From Candidatus Phycosocius spiralis (lineage in GTDB: Bacteria > Pseudomonadota > Alphaproteobacteria > Caulobacterales > Aquidulcibacteraceae): a DNA stretch of 64,000 nucleotides. The notes under the pieces are model-generated. The model was not told the DNA's origin. It ran no database searches and was given only the letters and a program-made list of their open reading frames with translations. This document shows positions 35,228 through 44,602 of the stretch, in pieces (the stretch's first letter is position 1; each line of letters opens with the position of its first letter). The stretch spans positions 39,135-103,134 of the forward strand of contig NZ_BPFZ01000010.1 of NCBI RefSeq assembly GCF_030158815.1, in the 5' to 3' direction. Made by a program: the position numbers and the translations under genes.

Positions 35228-37858
35228 ATGCATCTCGTCGTTGTTGAATCACCTGCTAAAGCCCGGACCATTAACAAGTATCTAGGGAGCCATTATGATG
35301 TGGTTGCCAGTTTTGGCCATGTCCGCGATTTGCCATCCAAGGATGGGTCAGTACGGCCCGACGATGATTTTGCGATGGTTTGGGAGGCAGACACCAAAGG
35401 GGCAGCACGTATTCGCGATATCGCAGAACGGATGAAAAAGGCTGATAGTTTGATACTTGCCACCGACCCTGATCGGGAAGGCGAAGCCATATCCTGGCAC
35501 TTACTTGAAGCGCTGCGCACCAAAAAGGTTTTGAAAGATAAAGCCATCTCGCGGGTTACCTTCAATGCCATTACTAAGGATGCTGTACTCCATGCCATGG
35601 CAAACCCGCGCCAGATCAATCAAGAATTGGTGGATGCCTATCTTGCACGACGCGCCTTAGATTATCTGGTTGGTTTTAATTTATCGCCCGTCTTGTGGCG
35701 CAAGCTACCTGGATCACGTTCTGCGGGTCGCGTGCAATCTGTTGCGCTGCGCTTGGTTGTTGAACGTGAGATGGAGATTGAGCGCTTCAAAGCACGCGAG
35801 TATTGGACTGTGGCAGCGCAAGCCAAGGCCGATATCGGCAACGCATTTGAAGCTCGATTATTCAGTTTAGACGGTAAGAAACTTGATAAATTTGATTTAG
35901 GTGATGAGGCCACAGCCCTTGCAGCCAAAGCCGCTGTGATTGCGGGCGAGTTTAAAGTCGCAAGCCTTGAAGCTAAACCCCTCAAACGCTCTCCCGCGCC
36001 CCCTTTTACCACCTCAACCTTGCAGCAAGAAGCCAGTCGCAAGTTGGGTTTTAATGCCCAACGTACCATGCAGGTTGCCCAAAAACTCTATGAAGGGGTT
36101 GATATTGGCGGAGAGGCGGTTGGCCTGATCACCTATATGCGGACCGATGGGGTGGCAATGGACCAAGCGGCGCTGATGGCGTGTCGCGCTGTGATCGGGG
36201 ATCGGTTTGGTAGTGAATATGTCCCCGAAAAGCCACGTTTCTACAGCTCGAAAGCCAAGAATGCCCAAGAAGCCCACGAAGCCATCCGCCCAACCGATCC
36301 CCAGCGTCATCCATCCAAATTAAAGCTCGAAGGCGATATGGCGCGGCTCTATGACCTCATTTGGAAGCGCGCCATTGCAAGCCAGATGGAACAAGCCATT
36401 GTCGAGCGTACAACCATTGATCTGGTGGATGCCAAAGGGCGCGCGGGCCTGCGCGCAACAGGTCAAGTCATTCTGTTTGATGGGTTTTTAGCACTCTATC
36501 AAGAAGGGCGTGATGATGAAGAAGACGAAGATAACCGCAGACTTCCAACTTTAAAAGCAGGCGATCGCGTCAAGGTGACCGATACCGCCGCAACCCAACA
36601 TTTCACTGAGCCGCCACCGCGATATTCAGAAGCCACTTTGGTCAAAAAATTAGAGGAGCTGGGTATTGGCCGCCCATCCACCTATGCGTCTGTTCTGACG
36701 GTCTTGCGTGACCGCGACTATGTCCACATGGATAAAAACCGTTTCATTCCAGACGATAAAGGTCGCTTGGTTACCGCGTTCTTGGAAAATTTCTTTGCTA
36801 AATATGTTGAGTATGATTTTACTGCCGCTTTGGAACAGCGCTTAGACTTAGTCTCGTCCGGCGATTTGGGTTGGCGGATTTTATTGCAGGAATTCTGGGA
36901 GGATTTCTCCAAAGCGATCGCTGACATGGGCGAATTGCGCACAACCCAGGTATTAGACGCGATCAACGAATCGCTTGGGCCTCACATCTTTCCTGATAAA
37001 GGCGATGGCAGTGACCCGCGCGCCTGCCCTTCTTGTGCGGATGGCCGGATATCACTCAAAACCAGTAAGTTTGGGGCCTTTATCGGTTGCTCAAACTATC
37101 CCAATTGCCGCTATACCCGCCAATTGAGCACGCAGGCCATTGAGGGCGACACCGCGAGCGGCGACAAGTTGCTGGGCAGCGATCCAGAGACAGGGTTAGA
37201 TATATTTTTGCGGGCTGGCCGCTTTGGGCCCTATGTCCAATTAGGTGATGGCGACAAGCCTAAGCGCTCATCGGTGCCCAAAGGCTGGGCGGTGTCTGAT
37301 ATTGATTTTGAAAAAGCGCTTCAATTATTGTCCTTGCCGCGCACAGTTGGGGTTCACCCCGAAGATAATGAGCCGATTTACGCCAATTTAGGCCGGTTTG
37401 GGCCCTATGTGCAGCATGGGAAGACCTATGCTAATATCGGCACGGTTGAGGATGTGTTTGAGATTGGGCTAAATCGCGCTGTCAGTGTCCTCGCCGAAAA
37501 GCGTGCCGGTGGCGGGCGGACACAACGCGCGGCAGCAACGGCTTTACAGGAATTTGCGCCTACCACCCCAGATGGTCCTAGGATTAAAGTCATGGCAGGG
37601 CGTTATGGGCCCTACGTCACCGACGGGACAACCAATGCGACCTTGCCCAAGGGGGCTGATCCAGCGACCATCACGCTAGAAGCCGCCACCACCCTAATTG
37701 AGGCGCGCATCGCCGTCGTTGGCGTTGGCAAAAAGAAGCCCGCGACCAAAAAAGCAGGTGCCAAGGCTACAGCGACTAAAAAAGCCCCTGCTAAAAAGGC
37801 AGCAGCAAAAAAGCCAGCGGCAAAAAAGCCTGCAGCTAAGAAGGCTGCCAAAGCATGA
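35228..37858 (+). CDS. topA: DNA topoisomerase I
   Basis: Relaxes negative supercoils. The 876-residue protein starts with the Toprim domain (MHLVVVESPAKARTINKYLG; DPDREGEAISWHL acidic residues), and the active tyrosine is Y303 in LITYMRTDGV. One four-cysteine zinc finger (CPSC...CSNYPNC, near residue 600) and several zinc-ribbon-like repeats follow (GRFGPYVQLGDG, GRFGPYVQHG, GRYGPYVTDG). The end is a Lys/Ala/Pro-rich tail from about residue 835. The stop overlaps the rnr start (ATGA). A 192-bp leader with TTGACA at 35145-35150 precedes it. Confidence 0.97.
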   Translation: MHLVVVESPAKARTINKYLGSHYDVVASFGHVRDLPSKDGSVRPDDDFAMVWEADTKGAARIRDIAERMKKADSLILATDPDREGEAISWHLLEALRTKKVLKDKAISRVTFNAITKDAVLHAMANPRQINQELVDAYLARRALDYLVGFNLSPVLWRKLPGSRSAGRVQSVALRLVVEREMEIERFKAREYWTVAAQAKADIGNAFEARLFSLDGKKLDKFDLGDEATALAAKAAVIAGEFKVASLEAKPLKRSPAPPFTTSTLQQEASRKLGFNAQRTMQVAQKLYEGVDIGGEAVGLITYMRTDGVAMDQAALMACRAVIGDRFGSEYVPEKPRFYSSKAKNAQEAHEAIRPTDPQRHPSKLKLEGDMARLYDLIWKRAIASQMEQAIVERTTIDLVDAKGRAGLRATGQVILFDGFLALYQEGRDDEEDEDNRRLPTLKAGDRVKVTDTAATQHFTEPPPRYSEATLVKKLEELGIGRPSTYASVLTVLRDRDYVHMDKNRFIPDDKGRLVTAFLENFFAKYVEYDFTAALEQRLDLVSSGDLGWRILLQEFWEDFSKAIADMGELRTTQVLDAINESLGPHIFPDKGDGSDPRACPSCADGRISLKTSKFGAFIGCSNYPNCRYTRQLSTQAIEGDTASGDKLLGSDPETGLDIFLRAGRFGPYVQLGDGDKPKRSSVPKGWAVSDIDFEKALQLLSLPRTVGVHPEDNEPIYANLGRFGPYVQHGKTYANIGTVEDVFEIGLNRAVSVLAEKRAGGGRTQRAAATALQEFAPTTPDGPRIKVMAGRYGPYVTDGTTNATLPKGADPATITLEAATTLIEARIAVVGVGKKKPATKKAGAKATATKKAPAKKAAAKKPAAKKPAAKKAAKA
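37733..37855 (+). repeat. Lysine/alanine-rich tandem repeat encoding the TopA tail
   Basis: Imperfect repeats of KKA and AAKKP units (for example AAAKKPAAKKPAAKKAAKA) form the last forty or so residues of topoisomerase I. At DNA level this is a run of gca/gcc/aaa/aag codons prone to length change. Basic tails of this kind bind DNA and aid processivity in other bacterial topoisomerases. The repeat is seen directly; the function is inferred from known family members. Confidence 0.7.
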
Positions 37859-40182
37859 AAATGAAGGGCCGAGGTAACGGCCAAAAGAATAAGGCACAAA
37901 AAAAACATGTCGCGCACCTTGGCCTTGGCGTGCCAGATAAAGCAACTTTGCTGGCCTTTCTCAATCAGTCCAAAACCAGCCTTGCCCCGCGCGACATTGC
38001 CAAGGCATTTGGCATCAAGGGGGAAGATAAGCGGGCTTTAAAAGCCTTGTTGCGCGAGTTGGCCGATAGCGGTGAGATTGCTAAAACCGGACGAAAAGCG
38101 GTGGCCAGCCAAGCCGTCCCCCCAAGTGGCGGTCTGTTTCAAGTGATTGAGATCAATACAGATGGTGAGCCTCTAGCACGCGCACTGGGCCGTGATGATT
38201 ACGCCTTTGGCCCTATGGTCCGTTTAGCCCACTCCAAACCCAAGATGCACCATGATGGCCCGCCACCGGGTGTGGGTGACCGCTTTATCGGCAAGACCCG
38301 TCAAACCCATGATGGCGAGTATGAAGTCAACGTCATCAAGCGGCTGGGCCGGGTTATTGAAAAGACTTTTGGTGTATTTCTGGCAAGCGATCATCGGCTT
38401 GGCCAAGCAGGCTCTGGTGGCGGGCGCATTCAGCCTGCCGATAAGAAATTGCGCCATGAACTCCAGGTCGCACCTGAACATGCAAAGGGGGCAAAAAACG
38501 GAGATCTTGTCGCCGCGCGCCTGTTGCCCCATCGTGGCTTTGGCCCCAAAAAGGCCGAGATTATTGAGATTTTCGGGTATAGCGAAGACCCAAAGGCCGC
38601 TTCCATCCTGGCCATTGCCGCCCATTCCATCCCGATGGGCTTCAACGTGGAAGAGGAAGAAGAAGCGCAGCGCGCTGGCCCTGCTTCCTTAAATGCGCGC
38701 GAGGATTTACGCCATATTCCTTTGGTCACCATCGACCCTGAAGACGCACGCGATCATGATGATGCTGTCTATGCAGAAGCTTTGCCCGACGGCGGGCATA
38801 AGATTTTGGTCGCGATTGCCGATGTGGCTTTTTATGTGACCCCTGGCTCTGCCTTGGATGAAGGGGCGTTGCTGCGCGGCAATTCGGTCTATTTTCCTGA
38901 CCGCGTGGTACCGATGCTGCCCGAACGTCTTTCCGCCGATTTATGCTCTTTAAAGCAGGGCGAAGTGCGACCCTGTTTGGCGCTAGAAATCCTGATTGAT
39001 GCGCAAGGTATCAAGCAAAGCCATCGATTTTTTCGTGGCCTAATGAAAAGTGCGGCAAGCCTCACCTATCGGCAAGCCCAATCGGCCATTGATGGCTTGC
39101 CCGATGACATTACGGGGCCTTTGCTTGAGCCCGTTTTAAACCCACTTTGGGCCGCCTATCGCGCGTTGGAAAAAGCCCGCACCTTGCGCGAGCCGTTAGA
39201 AATAAATAGCCCAGAGCGCAAAATCGTGCTATCATCGGAAGGCAAGGTCATTTCGATTGCTTTGGCAGACCGCTTTGATGCGCATCGCCTGATCGAAGAA
39301 ATGATGATCTTATCCAATGTATGTGCGGCCGAAACGCTGGAAGACAAGCGCTCCCCCTTGATTTACCGCGTCCATGACCAGCCCAGCGCCGCAAAACTCG
39401 CAGCCTTGGGGGATTTTTTAGCCAGCGTGGGTTTTAAATGGGCAAAAGGGCAGCCGCCAACGCCTGTACGGTTTAACAAGATTTTGACGCTTGCGGCACC
39501 GACTGAAAACGCCGAAATGATCAATGAGATCGTGCTGCGAACTCAAGCCCAGGCGATTTATGATACTAATAATATTGGTCATTTCGGACTAAACTTGCGT
39601 AAATATGCCCATTTTACTTCACCTATTCGCCGATATGGCGATTTGATTGTCCATCGCGCTTTGATCAGCGCACTCAACTTGGGACTTGATGGCCTGAAGT
39701 CTCAAAGTCTTGATGAGCTTAAACGCATCGCCCAAATGATCACAACAACCGAGCGCCGCGCCATGGCCGCTGAACGCGATGCTACCGACCGCTATGTTGC
39801 AGCCTTTTTGTCTGAGCGTGTGGGCGCTATCTTTGATGGACGTATCACCAGCGTCAATCGATTTGGCTTGTTTGTGCGCCTTGTCGAAACAGGCGGCGAT
39901 GGGTTGATTCCTGTGATGCGCTTGGGGTCTGAATATTTTCATCATGATGAGGCGGGCCATGCCTTGATTGGCTCTGAAACCGGGGACCGCTGGGAATTGG
40001 GGGCCAAGGTTCAAGTGCGCTTGATGGAAGCGGTTCCTGTCTCTGGCGGGCTTTTGTTTGACATGGTAAGCGCAGCCAAGATTGGCCCGGTACCCAGCCG
40101 TCGTGCCCTTCGTGGGCCACAACGCGCGACTACCCCGCGAAAAGTCGGCGGCCCACCACGCGGCGTAGCGCGGCGGCGCTGA
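37855..40182 (+). CDS. rnr: Ribonuclease R
   Basis: A processive 3'-5' exoribonuclease of the RNase II family that degrades structured RNA. The 775-residue protein begins with a basic segment, then a winged HTH (SLAPRDIAKAFGIKG), cold-shock domains, and the catalytic RNB domain with TIDPEDARDHDDAVYAE supplying the metal-binding aspartates and YFPDRVVPMLPERLSADLCSL (two parts). The S1 domain (VGAIFDGRITSVNRFGLFVRL, read in two parts) is followed by a short basic tail. ATG overlaps the topA stop by four bases. The topA-rnr pair is a standard alphaproteobacterial unit. Confidence 0.96.
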   Translation: MKMKGRGNGQKNKAQKKHVAHLGLGVPDKATLLAFLNQSKTSLAPRDIAKAFGIKGEDKRALKALLRELADSGEIAKTGRKAVASQAVPPSGGLFQVIEINTDGEPLARALGRDDYAFGPMVRLAHSKPKMHHDGPPPGVGDRFIGKTRQTHDGEYEVNVIKRLGRVIEKTFGVFLASDHRLGQAGSGGGRIQPADKKLRHELQVAPEHAKGAKNGDLVAARLLPHRGFGPKKAEIIEIFGYSEDPKAASILAIAAHSIPMGFNVEEEEEAQRAGPASLNAREDLRHIPLVTIDPEDARDHDDAVYAEALPDGGHKILVAIADVAFYVTPGSALDEGALLRGNSVYFPDRVVPMLPERLSADLCSLKQGEVRPCLALEILIDAQGIKQSHRFFRGLMKSAASLTYRQAQSAIDGLPDDITGPLLEPVLNPLWAAYRALEKARTLREPLEINSPERKIVLSSEGKVISIALADRFDAHRLIEEMMILSNVCAAETLEDKRSPLIYRVHDQPSAAKLAALGDFLASVGFKWAKGQPPTPVRFNKILTLAAPTENAEMINEIVLRTQAQAIYDTNNIGHFGLNLRKYAHFTSPIRRYGDLIVHRALISALNLGLDGLKSQSLDELKRIAQMITTTERRAMAAERDATDRYVAAFLSERVGAIFDGRITSVNRFGLFVRLVETGGDGLIPVMRLGSEYFHHDEAGHALIGSETGDRWELGAKVQVRLMEAVPVSGGLLFDMVSAAKIGPVPSRRALRGPQRATTPRKVGGPPRGVARRR

Positions 40183-40186
40183 AATC

Positions 40187-41026
40187 TTAGTTGTCAGTCT
40201 CTGCGGGTTTTGGATCGCCCATCTTCACCAACAAAGCGCCAACATAATAGAGTATAATCAAAGGGATGGCCAAAGAAATTTGACTGATCACATCAGGGGG
40301 GGTCACAATCGCTGCCACGACAAAAATGCCAAAGATCGCATAACGGCCGTTATCGAGCCAAGTTTGCCCGTCCACAATCCCAGCTCGGCCCAAAAGTAAT
40401 TGTACGATGGGAAGCTGGAAACAAGCCCCAAAGCCCAAAATCAAAGTGGTGATGGTACCAACATATTCAGATATTTTACCTTGATAGACAACACTGACCG
40501 CCCCAATTCCGGGGGTAAGCTCTTGACGCAATGAAAACTCCATAACAAACGGCATCACCACAAAATAAGCCATGGCACCACCCATGCAGAACAGAACCGG
40601 AGCCATCAGTAAAAAGGGTGTGAAGGCACGTTTCTCATGACTATAAAGGCCAGGGGCGACAAAGCGGTAGAGCTGAAAAGAAATCATCGGGAATGCAATG
40701 CACAACCCGCCAAACATGGCGACTTTTATCTGGGTCAAAAAGGTTTCCAATGGTGCCGTAAAAATCAAGCCCATACCAGATTTGAGGGCTTGGGCCCCTT
40801 TCACCTTCATCACCGCCGTCTCATAGGGGATCAACAAGCCTTGCAGGATTAAGTGCCACACTGAGAAACAGATCATAAATCCGATCGCAATCGCGCCAAC
40901 ACACCAAATCAATCGATCCCGTAGCTCGATCAAATGCTCCAACAATGGGGCGCGCGTCGCTTCAATGGCCGCTTCATCGGGTGTTAATGGGGCGTCGGCT
41001 TGGGTATGGGGAACCAGATCATTCAC
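40187..41026 (-). CDS. tatC: Sec-independent protein translocase TatC
   Basis: The signal-recognising core of the twin-arginine translocase in the inner membrane. The 279-residue protein has six spans. The motif HLIELRDRLIW near residue 31, the conserved FLTQIKVAMFGGLCIAFP segment and the FALGFGACFQLPI-like stretch (LILGFGACFQLPI) are present. The start codon is GTG at 41026, overlapping the tatB stop as GTGA. The gene ends four bases from the rnr stop on the other strand, with no room for an intrinsic terminator. PhoX in this window carries a twin-arginine signal. Confidence 0.97.
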   Translation of the reverse strand: MNDLVPHTQADAPLTPDEAAIEATRAPLLEHLIELRDRLIWCVGAIAIGFMICFSVWHLILQGLLIPYETAVMKVKGAQALKSGMGLIFTAPLETFLTQIKVAMFGGLCIAFPMISFQLYRFVAPGLYSHEKRAFTPFLLMAPVLFCMGGAMAYFVVMPFVMEFSLRQELTPGIGAVSVVYQGKISEYVGTITTLILGFGACFQLPIVQLLLGRAGIVDGQTWLDNGRYAIFGIFVVAAIVTPPDVISQISLAIPLIILYYVGALLVKMGDPKPAETDN

Positions 41027-41544
41027 GACGCTTTTGCCTCAGGATTGTTGGTTAAGCGCGGCGTGCGTCCCTTTTTAAGGGTGGGCGCTGGTTCCAACAC
41101 AGGCTCATGGGCAAGCATGGGTTCGACTTCAGCATGTCTGGCTTTGCGCACTCGCTTTGGTTGGGGCGCATCAGGCTTAGCTGTGGTATTAATAGCCTCC
41201 TTAGACGGGCTATGTTCAGCTATCTTCGGTGGTTCGCTCGAACCATAAGGCATGATAGGCGCATAGGGATCAATGCCAGTTTCAAACGGCTTGGTCAGTT
41301 CGTCCTTAATCTCCTGCAACGGATTTTGGTTGCGCAGCGCTTCAACTTCTTTGCGCAATTCATCCAATTCCGATTGGCGCGCCATTTCATCAAAATTGGC
41401 ACGAAAATCAGCAGCCATTCCGCGTAAGCGCGCGGTCCATTGGCCCGCTTTACGCATCAGCCCAGGCAATTGCTTTGGCCCGACGACAATTAAAGCAATA
41501 GTGCCAATGACGGCCAGCTCCGGTAAGCCGATTGAATCAAACAT
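41023..41544 (-). CDS. tatB: Sec-independent protein translocase TatB
   Basis: Partner of TatC in the twin-arginine receptor complex. The 173-residue protein begins with the signature MFDSIGLPELAVIGTIALIVVGPKQLP (two parts) forming a single short span, followed by an amphipathic helix (LMRKAGQWTARLRGMAADFR) and a long charged, proline-containing tail. It is longer than TatA, as expected. It lies between tatA (43 bp) and tatC (four-base overlap). Confidence 0.96.
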   Translation of the reverse strand: MFDSIGLPELAVIGTIALIVVGPKQLPGLMRKAGQWTARLRGMAADFRANFDEMARQSELDELRKEVEALRNQNPLQEIKDELTKPFETGIDPYAPIMPYGSSEPPKIAEHSPSKEAINTTAKPDAPQPKRVRKARHAEVEPMLAHEPVLEPAPTLKKGRTPRLTNNPEAKAS

Positions 41545-41587
41545 GGATGAGGACTCCTGACCCCAAACTTAGAGGTCAAAAACAGAA

Positions 41588-41818
41588 TTAAGCTTCGGTC
41601 TTGGACTTAGTCTTTGCCTTCACATCAATGGTGTTGGTGTCATTGACTTTGGCGGCTTCACTTGCCGCTGCCGTTGGCTCTTCAGATAGACCTTTGCGAA
41701 AGCCTTTAATGCCTTCAGCTGCATCTTTCATAATTGAAGACAGTTTCCCACGCCCGCCGAAAACCAGCAAAGCCACACCCGCAACAATCAGCCAATGCAT
41801 TAGACTCATACTGCCCAT
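41588..41818 (-). CDS. tatA: Sec-independent protein translocase TatA
   Basis: Forms the protein-conducting multimer of the twin-arginine system. The 76-residue protein has a short N-terminal span ([21 protein letters not shown]) followed by the amphipathic helix [18 protein letters not shown], with the conserved FGxxKL-like turn and Phe-Gly pair. GGAG six bases before ATG 41818 sets the start; an ATG at 41809 is also in frame. It is first of tatABC, 132 bp after scpB. Confidence 0.96.
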   Translation of the reverse strand: MGSMSLMHWLIVAGVALLVFGGRGKLSSIMKDAAEGIKGFRKGLSEEPTAAASEAAKVNDTNTIDVKAKTKSKTEA

Positions 41819-41950
41819 CCTATTCTCCGTTCAGCTGATCCGCCCAAAACAGGGCCCATTAGAAGCTCTTAAGCTAGCATGAAACAGCTTGCCAGCCACT
41901 AAATGCAAACTATGCGGCGTTGATGCAAGCTTTTATCCCCTACACTGAAA

Positions 41951-42718
41951 TTACGGCTCAAAAAAGTCTTGTGTGAAATCGACATCTGCCCCGTCATTAA
42001 GCTCATAGTCGGTTTCATCATCGCCACCAGGTGCTGAAATTGGGCGTGGAATTTCAAAATCGGGCGGCAAACGTGCATCTAATATGCCTTGGGCTTGCAG
42101 ATCGGCTTTTCCTGGTAAATCCTCCAAACTCGCTAAATTAAACTGCGCCAAAAAATCCCTTGTAGTGCGGTAGGTTAAAGGCTTGCCTGGTGCTTGGCGG
42201 CGCGCACCGGCCCGCACCCACCCTATTTCCATTAAAAGATCCAAGGTTCCCCGCCCCACACCAACGCCGCGTATATCCTCAATATCAGAGCGCGTACAAG
42301 GCTGATGATAGGCAATGATGGCTAAGGTTTCGAGCGCTGCTTTGGATAGTTTTTTAGGCTCTTCACGGCGTTCTTCCATCAAAAACGCAAGGTCTGGTGC
42401 GGTTTGGAACCGCCACCCGCCCGCCACTTCAACCAATACGACCCCACGACCGACATAACGCCGCTTCAACCGCGCCAAGGCCCCGCCTACATCAGCCCCT
42501 TCTGGTAAGCGCGCAGCAATCGCAGAAGCGCGCACAGGTTGCGCACTCGCAAACAACAAAGCTTCAACCATGCGGTCAACATCAGGTGCTGGGTCGGCAG
42601 ATAAATCGGCACGCGCCACCAAATCCAACTCAGGTTTTGCTCGCGCAAGACTGCGCACTGCCGCAGCAATGGCTTCAGGGGAAGTATCAATGTGGTTATC
42701 GTTTGGATCGCTTGCCAT
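41951..42718 (-). CDS. scpB: Segregation and condensation protein B
   Basis: Winged-helix subunit of the Smc-ScpAB condensin. The 255-residue protein shows VEALLFASAQPVRASAIAARL, read in two parts, then LSKAALETLAIIAYHQPCTRSDIEDIRGVGVGRGTLDLL (family core, several parts) and YRTTRDFLAQFNL. Both ends carry extra acidic low-complexity sequence; the N-terminal 45 residues precede the domain. Its ATG overlaps the scpA stop by one base (TAATG). Confidence 0.94.
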   Translation of the reverse strand: MASDPNDNHIDTSPEAIAAAVRSLARAKPELDLVARADLSADPAPDVDRMVEALLFASAQPVRASAIAARLPEGADVGGALARLKRRYVGRGVVLVEVAGGWRFQTAPDLAFLMEERREEPKKLSKAALETLAIIAYHQPCTRSDIEDIRGVGVGRGTLDLLMEIGWVRAGARRQAPGKPLTYRTTRDFLAQFNLASLEDLPGKADLQAQGILDARLPPDFEIPRPISAPGGDDETDYELNDGADVDFTQDFFEP

Positions 42719-43518
42719 TAGAGCCCGACCTCCGCGCCTGCTTTAACATAAAGGGGCGCATCATGATCCAATTGGCGCACCGATAAGCGACCTTGCTTGG
42801 TTAATTCTAAGCTCGCTGCCAATAGGCTGGCATAGCGCGATGCAGCCGTAGGTGGGTTTTTGGCAAAGGCCGTAGCGGACGGGGCAAAGGTGCCTAAAGC
42901 TTGCCAATCCTTGGCGCGAGGTATCAGTTCCTCCAACCTTTTGCGCGCCTCATCAATCGAATAAACCGGCCAAGCTTTAACTTCATGCTTGGTTTCGAAA
43001 CCGCGTACGCGCTGCATAGCATAGGCATGCAACAAGTCCAAGATGGTTGCTTCCCATAAAGGGATTTCGGTGACAGCGGTTTCTTCTGGTGCTCCACGGG
43101 TAAAAAAATCAAGCCCTTGTTGTGGGCGCTGATAAAGCGCATCAGCACTGGCACGCATCGCATCCAAGCGCGCTAAGCGCCAAGCCAAGTGTGCAGCGAT
43201 ATCTTCCACCGGCTCTTCGCCTTGTGGCCGCTCTTTTTTGGGCAATAACAAACGTGATTTAAGATACGCCAACCAAGCGGCCATCACCAAATAGTCAGCG
43301 GCCAAATCGATCCGCGACGAGCGCGCTGTCGCCACAAACTCCAAATATTGTTCCGCGAGCTTCAAAATCGACAGGCGACGCAAATCCACCTTCTGATCGC
43401 GGGCCAACCGCAATAGCACATGCAAGGGGCCTTCATAGCCGTCTAAATCCACACTGAAGGCCAAACTGGCTTCATGGACCTGCGCTAAAGCCGCTTCGAG
43501 GACATCAACACCGGCCAT
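42718..43518 (-). CDS. scpA: Segregation and condensation protein A
   Basis: Kleisin subunit bridging Smc heads. The 266-residue protein has FSVDLDGYEGPLHVLLRLARDQKVDL (two parts) at the N-terminus, ADYLVMAAWLAYLKSRLLLPK in the middle, and a C-terminal winged helix. The open frame runs upstream, but ATG at 43518 overlaps the nagZ stop as TAATG, so this coupled start is chosen. nagZ-scpA-scpB is a standard alphaproteobacterial order. Confidence 0.94.
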   Translation of the reverse strand: MAGVDVLEAALAQVHEASLAFSVDLDGYEGPLHVLLRLARDQKVDLRRLSILKLAEQYLEFVATARSSRIDLAADYLVMAAWLAYLKSRLLLPKKERPQGEEPVEDIAAHLAWRLARLDAMRASADALYQRPQQGLDFFTRGAPEETAVTEIPLWEATILDLLHAYAMQRVRGFETKHEVKAWPVYSIDEARKRLEELIPRAKDWQALGTFAPSATAFAKNPPTAASRYASLLAASLELTKQGRLSVRQLDHDAPLYVKAGAEVGL

Positions 43519-44579
43519 TACGCCCAAGCCTTCGTCGTAGGATCTGCACAGCCCATCTTGGATCGCGGCGGCCATAGGTAGCCTGTCAAAGCCGCATGGC
43601 GGGCAAGAACCTGCGTACAGTCAAACGCTATGCTAGGTTCGGTTGCATGGGATTGGGCACGTAATGCCCGCTTGAGAGCCTCGCCTTCAAGCGCCTTGGC
43701 CTCTTTCAAAATTGCCTCACGCGCAGCTAACGGCCGATGACATAGCATGGTAACATCACATCCTGCATCAAAGGCCCTACGAATCCTACTATCATCCGGC
43801 CCATCCAAAGCGCCCATGGATAAATCGTCGGTGATGAGAAGGCCAGAAAATCCAATCTCGCCCCGGATCCAATGCTTAATCACTGCTGCCGATAGGCTGG
43901 CAGGTTGGTCAGGGTCCAAAGCTTTAAACGCCATATGCCCCACCATGCCAATGGGGGCTTCTTTCAAGGCCATGAACGGGGCGATATCGGCTCTAAGCGC
44001 CTTTTTTGAAGCGGTGATTTTCGGCAAAGCCTCATGGCTATCGAGGTGCGCTCTGCCTTGTCCAGGTAGATGCTTGATCACACCAACAACGCCAGCGCAT
44101 TGAAGTCCATCCAAAGCGGCTTGCCCTAAGCTTGCAACACAAGCTGGTTCGCTGGAAAAGGCCCGATCCCCAATGGCGTGGTGCGCGCCCGCAACCCGCA
44201 AATCTAAGCATGGCACGCAATTGGCACTCAGCCCAACCGCGCGCAACATATATCCCGCGAGTTGGTGGTGCAGCTGGCACGCTTCGATAGCCTGCTCGTG
44301 ACTGTCAGACCATAATGCACCATAAAGCGCTAATGGCGGTAGGTGCGGCCAGATTGGTGGGCCAAGGCGCTGCACCCGCCCACCTTCTTGATCGATGAAG
44401 ATCAGACAATTTCGGCCCACGGCCGCACGCAAATCCTTACAAAGCGCTGAAATTTGCTCTGGAGTCTCACAATTGCGACCAAACAGGATAAAGGCCCAAG
44501 GGTCGGTTTGTGCGAACAGATGCTTCTCACCAAGTGTGAGTTTCAGACCATCCACATCTGCAATAAAGGCGACAGTCAT
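43518..44579 (-). CDS. nagZ: Beta-N-acetylhexosaminidase
   Basis: Removes N-acetylglucosamine from muropeptides during cell-wall recycling in the cytosol (glycoside hydrolase family 3). The 353-residue protein has FIDQEGGRVQRL, NCVPCLDLRVAG, KHLPGQGRAHLDSH, the last corresponding to the KHFPGHG histidine loop, and the nucleophile segment LLITDDLSMGAL. Q replaces the usual H in the PGHG motif (PGQG). No signal peptide is present. It lies 23 bp after the SPOR gene. Confidence 0.93.
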   Translation of the reverse strand: MTVAFIADVDGLKLTLGEKHLFAQTDPWAFILFGRNCETPEQISALCKDLRAAVGRNCLIFIDQEGGRVQRLGPPIWPHLPPLALYGALWSDSHEQAIEACQLHHQLAGYMLRAVGLSANCVPCLDLRVAGAHHAIGDRAFSSEPACVASLGQAALDGLQCAGVVGVIKHLPGQGRAHLDSHEALPKITASKKALRADIAPFMALKEAPIGMVGHMAFKALDPDQPASLSAAVIKHWIRGEIGFSGLLITDDLSMGALDGPDDSRIRRAFDAGCDVTMLCHRPLAAREAILKEAKALEGEALKRALRAQSHATEPSIAFDCTQVLARHAALTGYLWPPRSKMGCADPTTKAWA

Positions 44580-44602
44580 GGTGGTGCCGCCCGAGCCCTA
44601 AA

